Counted from the first letter of the stretch, positions 36,376-54,255 are shown. The stretch is DNA of 64,000 bases from Stratiolaelaps scimitus (GCA_019614645.1 JABWDB010000005.1:17969001-18033000); one strand, 5' to 3'. Numbers and translations are program-made. The notes: generated by a model not told the origin, from the letters alone.

Positions 36376-39024
36376 GTACAGTGTTCTACCCTATAGGAGG
36401 CAGGCCGAGAAGATCAGATTTGTGCAGATGTCCACCGGAGGCGGATAGAGCAGAGACAGCTCGCTGTCGTGTTGACGGTGGCGGCAGATCTGCTAATTGT
36501 AAATAGTTCATGTATCATTAATAAAGATATTCGATTCGACGGGTGTTGTGCCGCCCCGACGTATCTACACAAATGACGGGGTAATCATAGTTATAACAAC
36601 TCTCGGTTTGCCCAGTACGAAGGTCTCTAATAGGGCTATTAGAACGTCAACACTTCAGGATGTCTTGTGAGCCTCCAGAAGAAGATTATCTGGTGACTTA
36701 TCTGAAAATCTTGAAAAATGAGAAATTACAGTTATTGTCTGCTGTCATTTTAAGACCCGTATGATTTACCATAAAATAACATAACAGCTGAGACCATACT
36801 TTCAAGACTAGTGAGCAGAAATATATGTTGCATTGTATATATATACGCAGGCTGAATGGAGTCCACGGCTGACCGATCGTCTAGCTGTGGTTCGGTGAAC
36901 ACTGATATTTGCGGCTACTGTGCTGCTATTAAGGCAAGCCTCGCCGGCCCGTAAATCCCGGCTGTTGATATCGATGAAGAGAGGTGTCACATCGAACGCG
37001 ACCAGCATGCGTATTCGTCCCAGGGGCTAGGATTGCTTCCGGTTCGTTTTGTTTCAGGTCCAAGTTATATATATATATATCGGGCATGACGATTTTAATT
37101 CTAATCGTGTACTCAACACGCACCACCTACAGCTACGCTCATTACAGGTAGTATAAGATATTAATCTAGATCGCCACAATCGATAGCAGGCGCCAGTTGA
37201 AATGAACCAGTGCCTTTAAGTGGAACCAAATATAGAACTATACAAAGCGTCATCTCTTTCTCTCTTTGTCAACAATCATTATCTGTCGAGAAATCGAGGT
37301 TGGTCACGAGTATTGACACAAGGTTGCGTGTCAGCTTTTGAGCGTCCCGATGTTTTGCTAAAACACGATTTTTTGGTGCTGCATTTATAATTCCATTATC
37401 TCGTTCGACTTCTGCGCAGCTTCCGTTACTATTGGACCAATAATACCCAAGCCCAAATAGCGCCTTTCGTGCTCGATCTACTGAACCGAAATAGAATTTG
37501 AATCCAGGCGGCAACGCAAACCGCTTTCGTTTTGGCTGGCCCAGAACTCAACAGACACGGTGGTTATTTTCACCCCCATATATGTAGAGATTAAGCATTA
37601 ACATTAACACATTAAGTCTCAAGTGTGTGCTGTCTACTAAATCGCCCATCGAAGGTTATTTCACACGTTCCTCTGTATCTGCTCGGTAAACCGCTTAGGC
37701 TGGTTCGAACGCGGACCAAACGTCACCCCGACCCAGTGATATTATTATATTATACACAGTTTATGGAGCACTCAAGTCGAACGATCGCGAGCGTGCTCCT
37801 CTAACTGACGTCGGTTGGCTCATGAACGTGGGATGCTACAAGGCATAAGTGCATACGATGGGTATGCGCGGTACGTTCTTACCAAACAAGAACCAATCCG
37901 TTCGTCCGGACAGAGCTATATTGACAGTTACCCACCCAGCAGGAGCGATGCAGAATCGCCATGATGAAGTTCGTCTTTCCTGATGTTCACTTACCAGAAG
38001 GCGAGAAGGAACATACCATGGATCGACACTGTGTATATATGTGGTAGATTTTTTTTTTTCTGAAAAGCAAAATGTCAATAGAACCGACAGGTTTTCTCCA
38101 ACGATTCCACCGTCCAGATTTCCTCCATGCTATGTATTGTATCAAACGCCAGCTGAAGTTGTAGATGAAGAGACCATCCGAAATAACGGTAAAAAAAGCA
38201 CCGATTCAAGAGCTCTGATCGACCGCCCATTCAGGTAGCCGTTGGTTGAGGCCGTAGTTGATCATAATTATTCATGCAGAGTTATAATTGCATATCGGCC
38301 TGATACCCTGTCTCCACCCCTGTCAACCATTGTATATATTAAACACACAATAAATCATATCAGGCCTCATTGGCTATCGCAACGGGACACGTGACAACAC
38401 GAGTTGACACGAAACGACTCTCAACAACTTTTTCCAACTTCTATAAATCGATTGTTCGCAATGAATGAGATCAACGAATGAAGTTCTGCTGATAGAAAAC
38501 GTTCCAATAGCTTTGTTATCAGTTGTCGGTCAAATCCCGTAACACAGTTGTGCAGTTGGATAGCCACTACAACTCGGTAGGTAGGTAGGTGTCTAGTGAA
38601 ACTATCTACGGCAAGTGGCAGTTAATTGGCAAACGTCCATTATCACAAGGTGACGGGAGAAGTGAAGTTCCGCGCATCGCCATCATAAAGGTGATCTGCA
38701 CAGCGAAGTCACACGAGAGAGCGAGAGAGATATCGATTCAAATCGCTGCGGTATCCGCTGCCGCAAGTTACTTTCGTCCTGAGCGAACGAAAACAGCTTT
38801 CTTACTATTTGCGTGTTCTGAATACGATTATATCGCCGCTCCAACGGGACGCCAGCAGTTCGAGGCAGTTAGATTCGAATGGATCGCCACCAATCGGGAC
38901 AGCAGCAATGCAATTAAACGCAGTCGTGACTTTTGTGTCTTACCTCGACATACACACAGACAAACATATACATCCACACATATCTGCATGCATGCAACCA
39001 TATATGGATAACATTATATATATA

Positions 39025-39059
<35 letters not shown>

Positions 39060-40857
39060 CATATGATGATCGTCGTGTTGTTGATCACTGCTCTGTGTTC
39101 GGAACAATTTGCTCCTTTATTTTTGTTTTGTGATTTAGTTATTTCATTTCGTTTGGCGTCCGCCCGTCGAACGTCAACATGGGCATTAAGTGCGCGCGAG
39201 GCTTGTTACTGCAATTATGATTGTTTACACACAACAATGTAACTGTGCACTACATCTGTGCACGTTCGATCTGTATCGCTTCACACGGGAATACGCGCAT
39301 GCAAGAGTCAAGTCTCGCATAAGCGCGACAGATAGTACAGCGTGTGTGCGAACATGAAATGGATTGAGCTTGGACTGTAGATAATAATATTGATAAGGGG
39401 AGAGGGTGCTTCCTGATGACGATGTTGATGATTACAGGGCGGCATCTCTAAGAGTATGATTATCATGATTCTTATAATATTATTATTACTATTATTATTA
39501 TTGTTATTATGGTATACGGTGTGTCCAACGAAAGCTAGAATGATGTACCCGCCCATCGCCCTGCTTGCCATCCGCATTAGTTGAATTATATTTAGTAATA
39601 AATGCTGGATAATGCTATAACGCTTGCTCATCGTGGCGCTAACGGTTGTGGATCATCCACGCAATACACGTCCACTCACTACGATGGAGTGGGATCGCAT
39701 AAAGGTCACTCACGTATAGTACATATTCACCCGACAACAGATCCTAACACGCAACGTATGGACGTCCCGCAACAACAGCATCACCACAGCGCTGCTAGCA
39801 GGGTGGTAACCCACCATTATTGTGGCACCGTGCGTGAGGAGCTACTTCGCTGCTGCTACTGCTGCAACGGAGGGCAAGTTCATCGTGCAACTTCTGACTT
39901 TACTAATAATTCACTCACTTGTGCATTGTTGTTTTAGCGGTCGTAGTGGTGACAACGAACGGTCTGCTCGTCATCACTTGAGTAAAATACCCGCGCAAAC
40001 ACTCGCGCTTCGTAATCACAACCTGATTACAGCGGATTACACTGCCCTTATGGTACAGTGTCGGCGAACAGATGGGCAACACTTGTTGCTCATGAGAATC
40101 GACGGACTCTTTGCTATGGCGGGGTGTGGTGTTTCTATTTTCAGTCACTACTTCTACACCATGTCGTAATCACAATTCAAGTTATGGCGCATCGCGAGTT
40201 ATTGTTGTTGTTGTGGCCGCTGTTGTTTTCAGCGATATCTTTTGTATTTCGTTGTACGATTCGCGCAGATCGTCGTCATCTATTTTGTCGGCGGTGTTCT
40301 TGCTGTTGCTGATTGGCGTTGGCAAAATGCGATATGTTGCCGATTTAAAACATTGTTAGGCTATGAGACGATTCAGCGTAACGCCTCTAATCAACAATGC
40401 AACAATGGTCGGCTATCACATTCGATACGCTCTGATTGACGTATCGTCTCTAGCTGAACACAATGCGCGACTAACCAACATGTGTGTTCCCACGCAAGTT
40501 CATCTAACCCCTTCTGTCCCAGCATGCTGTCAAATGTCGAACCCTAGTAGCGGAGGGGACATCGCTCTAAGGAGTTAGTTGACAGGATTCCTCGAGTGGT
40601 CCGCCTTTTGATTGGCAGTCACACAGTCGCCGTGGAATCAAATCAACGAATTGGCCAATTCTATCTACACATTATAAATGCATCATACTAACTAGCAGTT
40701 AGTGAACACAATCATTGTCAGCTTCACAGCTGCTTTGGAGTCGTCTGCGTGCTGTCTCAGACACATGTACAACAATGATAGATGTACAATATTATTTATA
40801 ATATAACGAGATGAACGAAATTTGAGACAACGACGATCTTGCGTTGGATCTCCATCT

Positions 40858-40861
<4 letters not shown>
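36374..40861. other. Non-coding stretch
   Basis: No recognised gene. GGTA tetranucleotide run 38576-38591; TA-rich array with TAA interruptions 39013-39058; ATT run 39478-39510. A minus frame at 37269-37514 begins MPPGFKFYFGSVDRARK but has no recognised motif. The rest is unremarkable. Confidence 0.45.
39013..39058. repeat. Imperfect TA array
   Basis: TA repeats with two TAA-type interruptions in the first third. Confidence 0.9.

Positions 40862-40911
<50 letters not shown>
40862..40911. repeat. CT array (25 units)
   Basis: 50 nt of uninterrupted CT. Confidence 0.95.
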
Positions 40912-40913
<2 letters not shown>

Positions 40914-41126
40914 CCTCGACCATACGATCTCATAGGCGATATGCTATCGTCTGATCAACAAACGCTTGTTGGGTCGTGTCGCTGAAAGGCCTGCTCAGTC
41001 CTGATAAGGCTTTCGCGGGCTCGGGTCGTTTTCTCTGGCGTGTCTACAACGGTCGCTACATAAATACATTCGGGTGTCGGGTATATCGTTCGTACCCTGT
41101 TGTGCTGGTGGTTGCTCTTCAACGGC

Positions 41127-44286
<3,160 letters not shown>

Positions 44287-44328
<42 letters not shown>
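44287..44328. repeat. TA array
   Basis: 42 nt of uninterrupted TA. Confidence 0.95.
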
Positions 44329-44330
<2 letters not shown>

Positions 44331-47300
44331 TGTGATCAACACTTGAGGCTATCGCTTCCCATAGAAACCTTCTCCTTTCGTTCATTGGACGCCTCGCTCG
44401 CTCACGAGTTAATGCCCGCTCGCCATATCACAAACCCATTTTCAAAAAATGCATATCCTAGGCAGAGCAGGTGAACCAGTGTCCGCGCATCTGTCTCTCT
44501 ACCCGTTTGATATTTATGCTGGTTTATTTGTCGACTCAGCTGGCAAAAATCAGGGGGTCGACACCGCCATCGAATACTCACTCGTAGATCAGCCGCAGCC
44601 GCCGTAGCACTCGTCGACTATAGCCGCGAGAGGAGCACCGATTTCAACATGACCCAGCAACCGATTGGCCCAGCACCCAACGAATTGTATACGAACGGGG
44701 TATGCATATTGGCACATACTGTGAAGACTTTTCCGCTACTGCCAACGTCCAGCCAGATATTCCAGAGTCATATGTTGCATCATTTCTACAACATAAACGC
44801 TCACTGTGGTTGAACTCAACGCGTTGTGGGCATTGGTCATCGGACCTCTCCACGTCGATATGAAGAATGAACGCGATCAACATCACTCACTCGCCGTCGT
44901 AATAACAACAATAAGAAATAAATAATCATTATTATTATTATTATTATTTTTATTAGTGGTAGTAGTAGTAGTATTGCATATACTACAACGACGTGCCCCG
45001 CCCATCACTACCATCATCCACATTGAACATTCGTTGATGATGACGACGAGAAGAGCGGTCCAATATCTCGCATCGATATTTCACCCGAAACTCGAGAAAG
45101 AAATTGCCTCTAACGACGTTAGGCTGCCAATCGTCCATAAGCGTCCACAAATGCGGCGGAGGCCGTATCGCCGACAGTGGTGCAATGGCAATCTGCAATA
45201 TCGATCATCGGTCCACCGATCAAGCGGTCGACTCATCATCAGCGTCACCCCGCGAACGACCCAGCTCGATTGACGGTATCTGTCCATGTTGTTCGTTTAT
45301 TTGCCGTCGCTTGGTTAGCGACGCCGCAAACCGCCGTGAACCCTCCTCGACAACAGGCCTGTATAGCCAATAACGTATATCATATTTCCCTCATGCACCC
45401 ACAACCGGTTCATGTGTCAATGGTTTTGTCACACAAAGCACACCCTACCCGGCCACCGCATGTATACGACTCCACGTGTGTGCTCACGCGTTCGTCGACA
45501 ACAACAGCAGCAACAACTACTCGTGGTCAACAGCGGTATGACAGTCAGCTGTAGGAGGTTTAGTAAATGTGTCTAGAGTCGTCAATGGCTGGGCATCGAT
45601 CTGTGCGGGTGCCTCGTGTGTCTTTTGCTTTTTACATTTATTTATTGCTAATATAATCAAAATAATAACCATAATGAATGTTCAAAGTAGTAGTAGTAAT
45701 AATAGCAACAACAGCAGCTGCCGCCGCCGCAGCGGCCTGTCCAGCGGGAGCTACAACAATTGCGCATTTCGTCTCGACGCATAACCCGCAGCACTGTGAC
45801 ACCGTTAGGCGAAAATCAGTTCATGTCTATCTATCTCGCTTGCTACCAATACCACCCCCGGTCGTTGTTACTGTATACAGCGAAGCAAAATATATTTTGG
45901 TATCCTTCTATCCGCTCCTCTATGGGATGTTATTATTCCTGTTATTATTATGATTATCATTCTCGGTGATGATGATGATAGCGGTGGCGGCAGCAGCACC
46001 TTCGGCAGTGCGTACCAACGCCGGACTATTATTATATTACGGTGTGGTTCTATGCCGAAATATAATCGCTGGGTGGGATGCCCAAATTCAACACAGTAGC
46101 ACAATATATAGATTAGTGTGTTAACAGCAGCGCGAGAAGTCAAAAAACACAAGAACGCGCTAAATTGATAATAGCTCGTGCACAGCAAATACGAGCACTC
46201 ATCTCACTGCAATCTCATATGTGTGTGTATATATGTAGGGGGGCCTCAGGGGAACCTGGTATAACACTAATTATGTTATTATTGTTATTATTGTCATCAT
46301 CAGCATCGCCATTATCATCATTGGCAGCGTCACCGATATGACTATTATTGTTATTTTTATTACTAGCATGCCACTGTTGTCAGCTCATTGATGTCACGGC
46401 GCTCACACAGATGGTGCTACGAGTGATCACTAATTATACAAATCGTACGCTTAAATATACATAATAAATGTATATCTACAAAAATCGATCTATAAGCATA
46501 AGCAGGCATATGATTATTAAGCATTTGGGTTGAGTTGTTTTACCCGTTTTACTCTAGCTATTGTCGTACACCGATAATTATCGGGTCATCGTCATCATTA
46601 GCAGCAGCAGCAGCGAAATTAAGTTCATCAATTGTCTGTCGTCAAGCGAGAACACACAGCATAAGAATCGAGCGATTATTTTCTACTATTGTACGTTCGG
46701 GATACATCTCGATGTTCGATTCTATTTCTGTTCTTTTTGTTGTTGTTGTTGTTGTAGTATTGCTGCTGCTGGTTAGATATGTCACTGGCTACATAGGTTG
46801 ACATTACTCATCAGTTCTTCGCTATTTTAAGTTACTGGATCACCCCTTTGTAGGTTATCCCATATACGGCATCACGCACTACAACGCTATTACACGCGCG
46901 AAAATGATCGAAATCAATCAACAATGGCGTTTTCCTTTAAGCTTCTTCATCTCTGTCGAGAATCCTTCCTCGTCAACTGCCTCTATCCGGCCCGTGCTTT
47001 TTATTATTATTATATTAAGCCGTAAGGCGAAGTCAACATAAAAAAAATGCCGAAAATCTGCCAGCAACACGTTTGACAATCTTATCTACTATAACTATTA
47101 CCACTATAAAACAACCACGAGGAAGCCACACAACTCGTTACATCTCAATAGTTTATACCATCCCATATATATATATGTATATGTATCTCTTCGCACAGAC
47201 CGATGCACAATCACACCACAGATATTTGACGAAATTTCCCGTGTCGTAGTTGTCCCCACGAGGAAATGGTGGACACCTGTAAGCTGCTGGATAGTTTATT

Positions 47301-48040
47301 CTCTTCTTATTGTGTCTATCGGGTTTTTTTTCTCTTTCTCCCTCTTTCGACTTCGTGGGCAAAATTGACTCGGGCAAAATTTTATAAACCCAGATCAGAC
47401 ACCGGGAGATCACATGGTATCGTTGTGTGATAAGCAAAAAAAAATAGGATAGTTCGGCAACAACAATGCCAACATCTCTGGGAGAGACTGCCATGGCCGA
47501 CAAACTGATTTGGAGAAAAATCTCATGTGGACAGAAGTTCACACATCAGGAACACCACAGAATAACCAAAGGGTTTGCCGTAATTTTGCGGTTGCGAGAT
47601 GATGTCCATCCGCATTGAAAATTTGCAGATGGCTTTTTTTTGTTTGTCTGTCGCCCGAACAACTCTGTGTGTGACGACTGCGTGTTTTTTAGGCCTGTAC
47701 CATGAGGACAGCCTAGACGTCGGCAATTCTTGCATACAGAAATTCATTTATACAAATCAGTTCCGCTATCTTCCGGTTGGTTGTGCGTGTATATTTCATT
47801 CTAAAAAAAAGACATTTTTACACGGAATCAGTTCCTAGTGAAACGCCACTATAGACGAGGCAGAAGCAAGCGTGATAGGGCGATATGCCCTTGACGGAAT
47901 GAAAACAGAGCTAATTAGGATAAACTCCACTAGATATTTTGACAAATTGTATTAAATTGTTAAAAAGTTCTATCAGCAAAACATAGAACCTGTGTACATC
48001 CATACGTTTCAAAGATCAGAATAGCTATGAATATATATTA

Positions 48041-48082
<42 letters not shown>

Positions 48083-50308
48083 GAGAACACCCGTCTTGAG
48101 ATACATACACATATATCTGTACACATAATAATGTGGACCTTCTTCCAGCACACTATGTATCGCTTTGGCCATTTGTCAGCAGCGGCACCGACGACAGCAA
48201 CGCCGGCACAAGCACACTGTAAGAGAATGTTGCGTACGGGGCAGGTATTTCCATCTCTCCCCGAAACAGGTATAATACAATTCGAAAAGAAAGCCTCTAG
48301 CTGACCGACATATCACTGGAACAGCATCCGAACGCAGAACTATCCCATCGAGGTATACGAGCTAAACGACTGACGTTCATTGCGTTAACAGGGCAAGAAT
48401 GTTCTAAGAAGTGGTCATGACGACTGGTGATGTCAGTTGTATTGAAAAGTTGCAATTATTTAGTAATGCTACCATTGTATGGAAAGGAGTCAGCCTAAAA
48501 CAATAACTTCCTCTCTGGTTAATTCAATATAACTAATGTGACACAAAACGCCAACCGAAATGTAATACACATCTAGCTAATGGCCCATAGCTGAGAGGAT
48601 GTTCACTCTGTTCCCAGTTCGTTTCATCTACTTGCCCGTTATCGGCATTGTCCCATTATCCCAAGGCGTCCCTGGAAGTCTCCGCGGCTACAGATACCTA
48701 CCTCGTGCCATCCGTATGACAAATTATGTTTACCTTTGCACTCGGCCAGCGAATCATTCGCTACGAAACAAATCATGCGCAAGAAATTGAAAGTTGTTGC
48801 CCTGCTTCCGCAACGACCGACGCTTTCTGCCGAATGAGGGCTGTTGTCAGATGCATCCTACTTCATTACAGTACAATACATCTATATATCACATCTTCCG
48901 GCGGCATGCTGCGTACACACGCCAAACAGATACGACCCGCCACTTCATGCAGTGTCCGTGCTCGGCGACGACCACTACAGGAGGAGCGACAACAATAACA
49001 AAAGGATCAGCTCGGCGAAAAGGAAACCGCAGACGAAATAACCGGGGAAATTTGTCCACCCAGCGGGTGAGTTTCGCAACGGCAGGACGGCAACAGGGTG
49101 ACAATCGAGCTAGCTGGTTGGTTGGTTGGTTGCGTGGTTGTTTCTTTTTTCCGACATAATCTTAAAGGCGGGCTATCAACGGACGCCCATCGATGTTCGT
49201 CGAAGACACTGACATGAGCGGCTGTGCTTGCACGTGCGCGAGCCCGTGAACAGATCAATGGTCGTTCGTTTGCGGCTGGCGCCAGCCCATTATTCTTCCA
49301 GCAGATCGGAGCTCGGTCAAATCACCAAAGCGAGTAGAGGCCAACGAACCAATGTGGCACCAGCCACATCACGAGGATCAGGCGGAAATCGTTAGCCACC
49401 GCCCAATTACCCTATAGGAGGGATCGAGATAAATCGATCCTGCTCAGGACAATTGTCACCCCCGAATAGACAAAGATCCATACGACGGATAATACGCACG
49501 AGGGTGACTTTTCGGGGGCGTGGGAGAGCGGAAACCGACAAGGAACAATGGACACAAATTCAGTAGATTCCACGAAAAAAATATATATATATATACATAT
49601 ACAGTAGATCGTTTTCGCTCATTCATATTTACTTCCACACTTGCTATCGCTATCGTAGCATCAATGTTTAGCCTCTACAAGGTAGACAGGAGCAAAAGGT
49701 GATTTCTACAGCGGGATAGTTGGCCGCCAATCAACTCCAGGGATCAGTCAGGCTTATGGCGACATTGGCCACCCATCGCGAATGAAGGACCGGCCGTAAC
49801 CCTTCGAATCCTTAATGCATTACGTTACCAGGTTTTTCTTGGGCCGCTCGACGTCGTCAAAACACAAGTGCATGACTTGTGCACGCATCCATTTATATGA
49901 TTCGTTGATCAGCGAAGAGAGACGAGCAGAGGGAATTCTTCGCACTGTTCGTTTCAGCTTTAGCTGGTGCTGCTGCTGCTGCTTCTGCAGTGATGGGCTC
50001 GGTGCTGTTGCTTTTCGAGCTGCATTGCTATCGTCGATGACTTGTCCAATTCGGTTGTTACACAGAGGCGTGCACGCTTTCGGTGCGCGGAGCGAGGGCT
50101 CAGCGGCATCCACGAGCGCGACTTACCGAGAAACGCACAAACGAAGCTCATCGTCAGAAACCACCCGCACCCGCGTCATCGCCGCCACCGCCGTCATTGA
50201 CGCTGGACTGACTCACGCGAATTGACTTCGAGCGGGCGACGAACGACTTAGCGGCGCGCGAGCACCGGATCACCAGATCGGCAGATCGCAACAGCCCCGA
50301 GATGCTAT
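44329..50308. other. Non-coding stretch with ATT, GTA and TA repeats
   Basis: No recognised gene. ATT then GTA runs at 44928-44975, TA-rich array 48031-48079, short TA run 49580-49598. Several short frames on both strands overlap with no motif. A small inverted repeat (GGATCGA/TCGATCC, loop 6) sits at 49421-49440. Confidence 0.45.
48031..48079. repeat. TA array with two interruptions
   Basis: About 49 nt of TA with TTA breaks near 48039 and 48048. Confidence 0.9.

Positions 50309-50310
<2 letters not shown>

Positions 50311-50340
<30 letters not shown>
50311..50340. repeat. TAT trinucleotide array (10 units)
   Basis: 30 nt of uninterrupted TAT. Confidence 0.95.
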
Positions 50341-51909
50341 CGTTGTTGCTTTTATTATATGTTTATGCTCGAATATATACAGACCTGGTAGATATTGCCG
50401 TCCAATCATTGTCGCACATTACCATTATACGGCGAAGTACCGTCGTCAGCGTTTCTTCGCTGCATTTTGTTACATTCGTGTCTCGTCCAGCATTGACGAC
50501 AACTATGACACGAAACTATCCGACTTCGTGTGGTGGTGTCCATCTTCGGGCACACAACCCCTACTCGCTTGCATGTCTGCCTATGGGGTCTCCCTGACTG
50601 ACTGACCGTTTGCCCGCCACGAAATCGGACGGCGGATTGCTCGCGAGAGCGAACAGCAACCGCTGACGGTCGGCCTCAGCCGCGACGGTGGCGGTAGCGT
50701 CAACGTCTAATGTGTAACGCTTTCGCGCGGCGCGAGACGCCGCGTCGACGTCGACGTTCGTTTGCATCGAGTGGAAGCCACGTTCGAGCAGCGCGAGTGG
50801 AAGCTCGGCTGGCGTCGTACATTACGTCGACGACGATCGAATCGAGGCAGGAAGCGGCGAGATGCGTGGCCAGTTTGGGTAGCGTCTTTTCGCGGTCCGT
50901 CTCCGCCGCCGCCGCCGCCGCCATCGTCGTCGTCGTCGTCACCGGCCGAAAGATGAAAACGAAGAAGAGACCGTTGCAGTAGGAAAAGGAGAAATACATC
51001 GTCGCTGTCGGCCGCCGCCGCCGCCGCCGACTCTTGCTGGTGGTGAGCTGGAAAATCAGATCGCCACAGCACTCGTAGCAGCAGCAGCAGCAGTGGCACC
51101 GCCACCGGCGGGATCAGCGCATGAAAGCCACGGCCGGATATAGCGGAGCCAATAGCATCACGCTGCCTTAAGAGCTATTATGGCTGGCTGACTGGCCGCG
51201 ACGATGTTTAGTCCGCGCGCAAGAGGCGTCCGAGGCTTCACGAGATAACGGCAGAAGCCGCTTGATAAGTAATAGCCGTACAGTGTGGTATCGGAGCCTC
51301 TGCGTGGACCGCGCATCACACATCGGGTTGATCCCCTGGCGGAGTCTGGTCGTATCGCAACAGCGCCAGCCGAAATAATAATAATAATGCTGATTGTTAT
51401 CGATATTTTAATCATTATCATCATCGTTGATATTAATATTGTTGTTGTTATAACTCCTGCCACTGCTGCTGGCAATGTTATTGGTGGTGTTATTTCGAAT
51501 GTATCATACGATTGGCGGATGCCGTTGTTGTTGTTGCCGCTATTATTGTTATTATTATGGACACACGGCTCCATATGATTGATTCTTATCGGCGATAACC
51601 TTTTCAGAGGGTCGCAGGAAAGAAGAGCAATGGTCCAATGGTGGAGTTAATCAGTCGACAATCTTCTTCAGTGCTTCCTCACATTGATCTACTATCAACG
51701 AGCCGTAGATCCTAAAGCCACATTATGTTGTGCTATCATATAGAAATATCACTCTCGTTATTTGGAACTCTCTCCTTCGTCTCTCCTCTCTCTCTCTCTC
51801 GATCTCTCTCATTCTATGCGTTAAAAACATGAAAGAAATGTGTTCATTGAAGTTCGCGACGACGAAGTGAGCGGACTAATACGGCTTATGTCTCTTGCTT
51901 AAGTAGGTA
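50341..51909. other. Non-coding stretch with CpG-rich block at about 50.5-51.2 kb
   Basis: No recognised gene. The GC-rich block carries CGC/GCC and CGT/GTC runs (50903-50942 and 51010-51030). These keep several frames open on both strands at once. It is a candidate promoter or 5' exon region only. CT-rich run at 51783-51810. Confidence 0.4.
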
Positions 51910-51983
51910 AGCCCGTGGTTATGCATCATAATCTATATATATATATATATATATATATATAGATTATGATGCATAACCACGGG

Positions 51984-51985
<2 letters not shown>
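51910..51985. repeat. 76-nt perfect palindrome with TA centre
   Basis: Positions 51910 and 51985 begin a perfect inverted repeat with 38-nt arms and no loop. The outer 25 nt of each arm are unique sequence (starting AGCCCGTGGTTATGCATC on the left, ending its exact complement on the right); the central 26 nt are TA repeats. A second TA array (to 52021) abuts its right end. Could form a cruciform; may be a fold-back element, a replication-slippage product or an assembly fold. Confidence 0.95.

Positions 51986-52021
<36 letters not shown>
51985..52021. repeat. TA array next to palindrome
   Basis: 37 nt of TA repeats directly abutting the right arm of the palindrome. Confidence 0.95.
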
Positions 52022-52024
<3 letters not shown>

Positions 52025-53720
52025 TCTCCTATAATAGTTAACTGGCAAGCGAACGCATTGGACGGTATTAGACGTTGTCTGCGACTGATACTTGACTCAG
52101 AGTTATGACTCTTTTACCTTTCTTTCGTTTTTAAGCATTGTGCCCTCGCTATCGCGAACACTTGATGAGAACAACAGAACCATCGGCCACCGACGACAAC
52201 AGAAGTATCGAGTTGACGCACATTATTATCATCTTCCCCAATTCGATCGTCGCAGTCGTGGCACTTCGGTCTGATATTTGTCATCGCGATCGTCCGTCAA
52301 CCGATCCGCCAATGCCCGGCGGCGGTGCGGCAGCATGAGTAATTCGCCGCGACGAGCCGAATTGGCGTCTTGTGTCGCGTTGTTAGCTCCCGTTTTGTGT
52401 TGTTACAATCGGTATCGTCTTGTCAACGAGAGAGCGACAGGCACACGCTAACACTCAGAGGTAGAGGCAACCACGTTGGACAAATCGTCACGAGCGCTAA
52501 CAGAAAAGTAGCAAGAAGATCAGTAGCGGTGGCAGCCTCAAGTAGCTGCTGCCGGGCTCATCGGATGTGAACAATCTGCTCACGACATTCGGGAGCTAGC
52601 AGGGTCTCTTCGTCTTGCCGAAAGAGCTCGTGTCGTCGCGCATGAAGTCGCGTAGTCCAAAGTAGGCGCAAAGTATAGGCACCGGACAAGTGTAAATGGT
52701 TAGCAGCTACCTCAAAAGGGAAACCCTAGTAGCGAACAAATTTCAGATGACACAAAGCTGTCTGAATACTTCGAACATTACATATACAACATAAGGCATA
52801 AGATGGAGGAATCGAACAGCATCAGACAAAAATGGTAATTGTCATCAGAAGACGGAATACTCAACAGCGCCAAGTCTGTAAGCGATGCCATAGACTTCTC
52901 TTCTTTCGTTAGCGTAAACAACGCAAGTTAGTGCCATCGCGATGAATTTGGTCATAGACACACGTTCGTTGTGTTATGCTTTTTAAGTTTAGTGGCGTTT
53001 TATTAAATAAAGAATGAATGATAGGGGTTGCTGCTGCTGCTGCTGTTTCTGCTGCCGTTTTGGCTTCCTCTTGGTCTCCGGCGGACGAGCATAGAACGGA
53101 CCAATAGTCTCGGACAGGGGCTACGATAGGTAACCAGTGATAGCTGAGGATCCACCGACCCCGCTAGCTCCTGGCTATCGGCAGCTAGGAGCCGCCGCCC
53201 AAGAAGAAAAAGGCCGCAGCCCAAAGTCCGTTGACTTCGTCATTCCCGTTCATCTCTTCTCGCGTCTCGACGTCCACAGAAGTTGTTCGGCTGTAGTTGT
53301 CGCCGTTGAACGGTAGACGCCGGCCGACGAAATAGCGATGCAAGCGATGCGGCGGCCACTTGTTCTCTCGCGCAGTGGACAACGAGGAAGGGCGGGCCCC
53401 GCTGCTGAATCAAGCAGGACCGGACCAACCCACGAGGTGGTGGCTCGAACCCCGTGGTGGCCGATAGCACAACATGTCTCGTTCCTCGACCCTGTGGACA
53501 CAGTCGACCAATTCCGTCGGGACAGGGAGCGTTTGACTGTTTTAACGGGCCAACTCCCGTTGCTGCCGTTTCTGGATGCTGCTACCATCTCCGCTCTACG
53601 ATTTACCGGCCGATCCGACCTGCTCGACAACAGTGGTAGCAAGAAGGCCATGCATCGCTTGTTCGTTGCCGTCGCACCGTTCAGCGTCTCAGCTATAAGC
53701 GCCGCACTATGCACGAATCA

Positions 53721-53751
<31 letters not shown>

Positions 53752-54255
53752 GCAGTGGCCGGGACGAACAGGAGCGAGCCGGCATGAGTTTTTCAGTTCG
53801 GCTTTACATTCGCCCGCTCGGCCGCTTTCTTCTCCTCCGACTTGGGCTGCCGGCAGCGCCTAGCCCTATCCGATCTCCATTCGCAATTTGGCTGTCGGCT
53901 TGTGGTCGACGAGGCGCTGCGAACGGCAGACAGAGCCAGTCAGAGAGCGGCTGGTTGCGTGGACAACACCGAGAATGGGCCGGGCGATTCGGTCGACAAC
54001 GGTGTTTCGGCGCTAGCAGTGTCTTCCCGGAGAGAAAGGGACTTTCTTCTGCGTGTGTCTCCGCCTCGGCTTCGTTTAGCACTGCGACATGTAATATGTA
54101 CTGCCGTAACCAAGGAGTCGCACACTTCTTCCTTTCGACTCGTTTCCCAGAGAAGAACACAACGAGCAGATGAAGACGCCGCTCGATTGCTCACTATGCC
54201 GCGGAGCTGGGAGCCGCTGGCCGGTGCTCTGTTGCCTTACAGAGCGACGAGCGAT
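52022..54255. other. Non-coding stretch, GC-rich from about 53.0 kb
   Basis: No recognised gene. CTG-like run 53027-53053; TA array 53725-53751. Overlapping frames of 110-155 codons on both strands at 53.2-54.2 kb lack recognisable motifs; they appear together because the DNA is GC-rich. Confidence 0.4.
53725..53751. repeat. TA array
   Basis: 27 nt of uninterrupted TA. Confidence 0.95.

Noticed and set aside
37680..37720. GGTTCGAAC sequence resembling a tRNA T-loop
   Set aside because: Flanking bases cannot form the T-stem, and no D-arm or anticodon arm is found nearby.
53250..53787. Overlapping 149- and 154-codon frames on opposite strands
   Set aside because: Both are open because the DNA is GC-rich; neither has a motif, and there is no reason to prefer one.
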